Source: Motiliproteus sp036960405 (GTDB lineage: Bacteria; Pseudomonadota; Gammaproteobacteria; Pseudomonadales; Balneatricaceae). Taken from it: a stretch of DNA of 64,000 nt. Position numbers and translations under genes: made by a program. Each line of letters opens with the position of its first letter. Positions within the stretch are counted from its first letter, which is position 1. The notes under the pieces are model-generated. The model was not told the origin of the DNA, made no database searches, and was given only the letters and a program-made list of their open reading frames with translations. The stretch lies in contig JBALWS010000010.1 in assembly GCA_036960405.1 (NCBI GenBank), positions 1 through 64,000 of the forward strand, given 5' to 3'. This document shows positions 62,963-64,000 of the stretch, in pieces.

Positions 62963-64000
62963 TTAAGTGCTTTTTTTGTTAGTCATAAAGTACCCTAGCC
63001 GCTCTTCGATACCCAGATACTCATAGATTCTGCTGGGGTAGTCTCCGGGCTTGAGTACATCCTCAATGTCGAGGTCGTCATGCTGTGCTAAATCGATAAT
63101 TAGCGCATCACCTTTAGGGATGTCGGGGTTGTAGAGCAATAATTCCGGCTTGAGTAGGGTTTTTGAATTGACGGCAATCACCAAGCCGATACTGCCGTCG
63201 GTCAGTTTCACGACGGTGCCGGGCGGGTAAACCCCCATCGTGCGGATGAACAGCTTGACGAGCTGCATGTCGAGCTTTGAAGAAAATTTCTTATAGATCA
63301 CCGCTAGCGCCATCTTGGGCGTCATGCATTCCGCCGTCGTTCTGGCGTTGATCAGGTTGTCGTAGAGGTTGCAGATTGAAACAATTCTGACGGGTATAGG
63401 GATCTGCTTATCCTTCAGTCCTTTTGGGTAGCCGCTTCCGTCCAGGTATTCATGGTGGTAGAGAAGAATGGCTTGCGCCAATTTGGGTAGACTTGAGACT
63501 CTTTCGACCAATGTTTTGCCGATTTCTGGATGCTGCTGCAAGATGGTCTTTTCGGGAGGGGTTAGTTGGTTGAGCGGCTTTTTGACGATCTGATCAGGAA
63601 TCATCACCTTCCCCACGTCGTGCAAAAGACCTCCCATTGCTAGCTGGCGTAGCGCGTCTCCCTTTATACCTAACGCTGACCCAAGCATGATACTGAGGAC
63701 GGTTACGTTAACGTTGTGGTTATAGAAGGTGTGCTCACCCGAACCGAGGTTGACAAGATTGGTCAACATCTCGCTGCTATTATCAAACTCGCCAGCCAAG
63801 CTTTCTACGACTGCATCAGCATCTTGAATCGCATTAGCCGGAGATGTCTTGAGCTCCATCGTGAGCTTTTTGACCTGTTGGGCTTTTTTGCGATACTCAT
63901 TGATCACCTTCTTGCGCCGCTCACGGTACTTCTGGGCCTCTACGAGGTGCGACTTTTTTTCTTCCCACATCTCATCCGGTTGCGGAGGGGTAGCAGGAGC
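62963..64000 (-). CDS. HD-GYP domain protein, N-terminus beyond the right edge
   Basis: The frame is open to the window edge, so this is a partial gene. The visible residues show a proline-rich and coiled-coil linker and then a complete HD-GYP domain, with GLLHDVGKVMIPD, HPEIG and the intact HHEYLDGSGYP. This is the signature of active cyclic-di-GMP phosphodiesterases. Proteins of this shape usually carry a DUF3391 domain at the N-terminus; here that part is not visible. It lies at the head of the signalling cluster. Confidence 0.9.
   Translation of the reverse strand, partial: APATPPQPDEMWEEKKSHLVEAQKYRERRKKVINEYRKKAQQVKKLTMELKTSPANAIQDADAVVESLAGEFDNSSEMLTNLVNLGSGEHTFYNHNVNVTVLSIMLGSALGIKGDALRQLAMGGLLHDVGKVMIPDQIVKKPLNQLTPPEKTILQQHPEIGKTLVERVSSLPKLAQAILLYHHEYLDGSGYPKGLKDKQIPIPVRIVSICNLYDNLINARTTAECMTPKMALAVIYKKFSSKLDMQLVKLFIRTMGVYPPGTVVKLTDGSIGLVIAVNSKTLLKPELLLYNPDIPKGDALIIDLAQHDDLDIEDVLKPGDYPSRIYEYLGIEERLGYFMTNKKST

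Noticed and set aside
1..64000. CRISPR arrays, rRNA and tRNA genes
   Set aside because: I saw no array of spaced identical repeats and no rRNA or tRNA-like sequence. The only tandem repeats are the transposon end, the 13-mers and the 51-bp unit.

Overview
The window is the replication-origin neighbourhood of a gammaproteobacterial chromosome. Its gene order (glmS-glmU-atp operon-parB-parA-rsmG-mnmG, then mnmE-yidC-rnpA-rpmH / dnaA-dnaN-recF-gyrB, then gmhB-glyS-glyQ, trkH-trkA-rsmB-fmt-def, a TsaP-like LysM protein, dprA, tsaC, hemF, aroE) resembles the dnaA region of Pseudomonas and the former Oceanospirillales. A PEP-CTERM protein and an AcuI-type reductase would suit an environmental, possibly marine, member. 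I cannot name genus or species.

Left edge (1-866): the right end of a Tn7-like transposon with tnsA, inserted at the classical attTn7 site about 23 bp past the glmS stop codon. The rest of the element lies outside the window. 890-11459: glmS, glmU and the whole ATP synthase operon (atpIBEFHAGDC), all on the minus strand, with a clear promoter in front of atpI and a terminator after atpC. 11547-15821: parB, parA, rsmG and mnmG, also minus. 15822-16628: a gene-poor stretch that looks like oriC, with tandem AT-rich 13-mers followed by several DnaA boxes. It is followed by a small ORF without an ordinary start codon, reading toward the origin. 16629-19035: a GntR/FadR-type regulator divergent from an AcuI/YhdH reductase across a perfect 37-bp operator, then a small exported protein. 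These genes and the origin split the usual mnmE-mnmG pair. 19058-22896: mnmE, yidC, rnpA and rpmH on minus, without yidD. 22897-23358: a second DnaA-box region holding the rpmH and dnaA promoters. 23359-29609: dnaA, dnaN, recF and gyrB on plus.

29690-36593: a lamin-tail/PEP-CTERM protein, a histone-deacetylase-family enzyme flanked by two parS sites, gmhB, a 51-bp tandem repeat, glyS-glyQ with a DnaA-box triplet upstream, a methyltransferase and a YbaK-type deacylase. 36610-42309: trkH, trkA, rsmB, fmt and def on minus. 42573-50277: the TsaP-like protein, dprA, purE, tsaC, hemF, aroE and a LonB-like protease on plus. 50365-57020 is more accessory: a chemotaxis receptor, a decayed sigma-54 activator, a SpoIIAA-like protein, an MFS exporter with a divergent LysR regulator, and serA. 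57115-64000: a minus-strand signalling cluster with two histidine kinases, an intact HD-GYP protein cut by the window edge, a degenerate HD-GYP response regulator, a stand-alone receiver and an unrecognised cysteine-motif protein.

Functionally, most of the window is housekeeping: cell-wall precursor synthesis, ATP synthesis, chromosome replication and segregation (oriC, DnaA, DnaN, ParA, ParB, parS), tRNA modification and charging, potassium uptake and translation start. The less usual material is the Tn7-like end, the small ORF beside oriC, the extra DnaA-box sites, the repeat next to terminators and the signalling cluster at the right edge.
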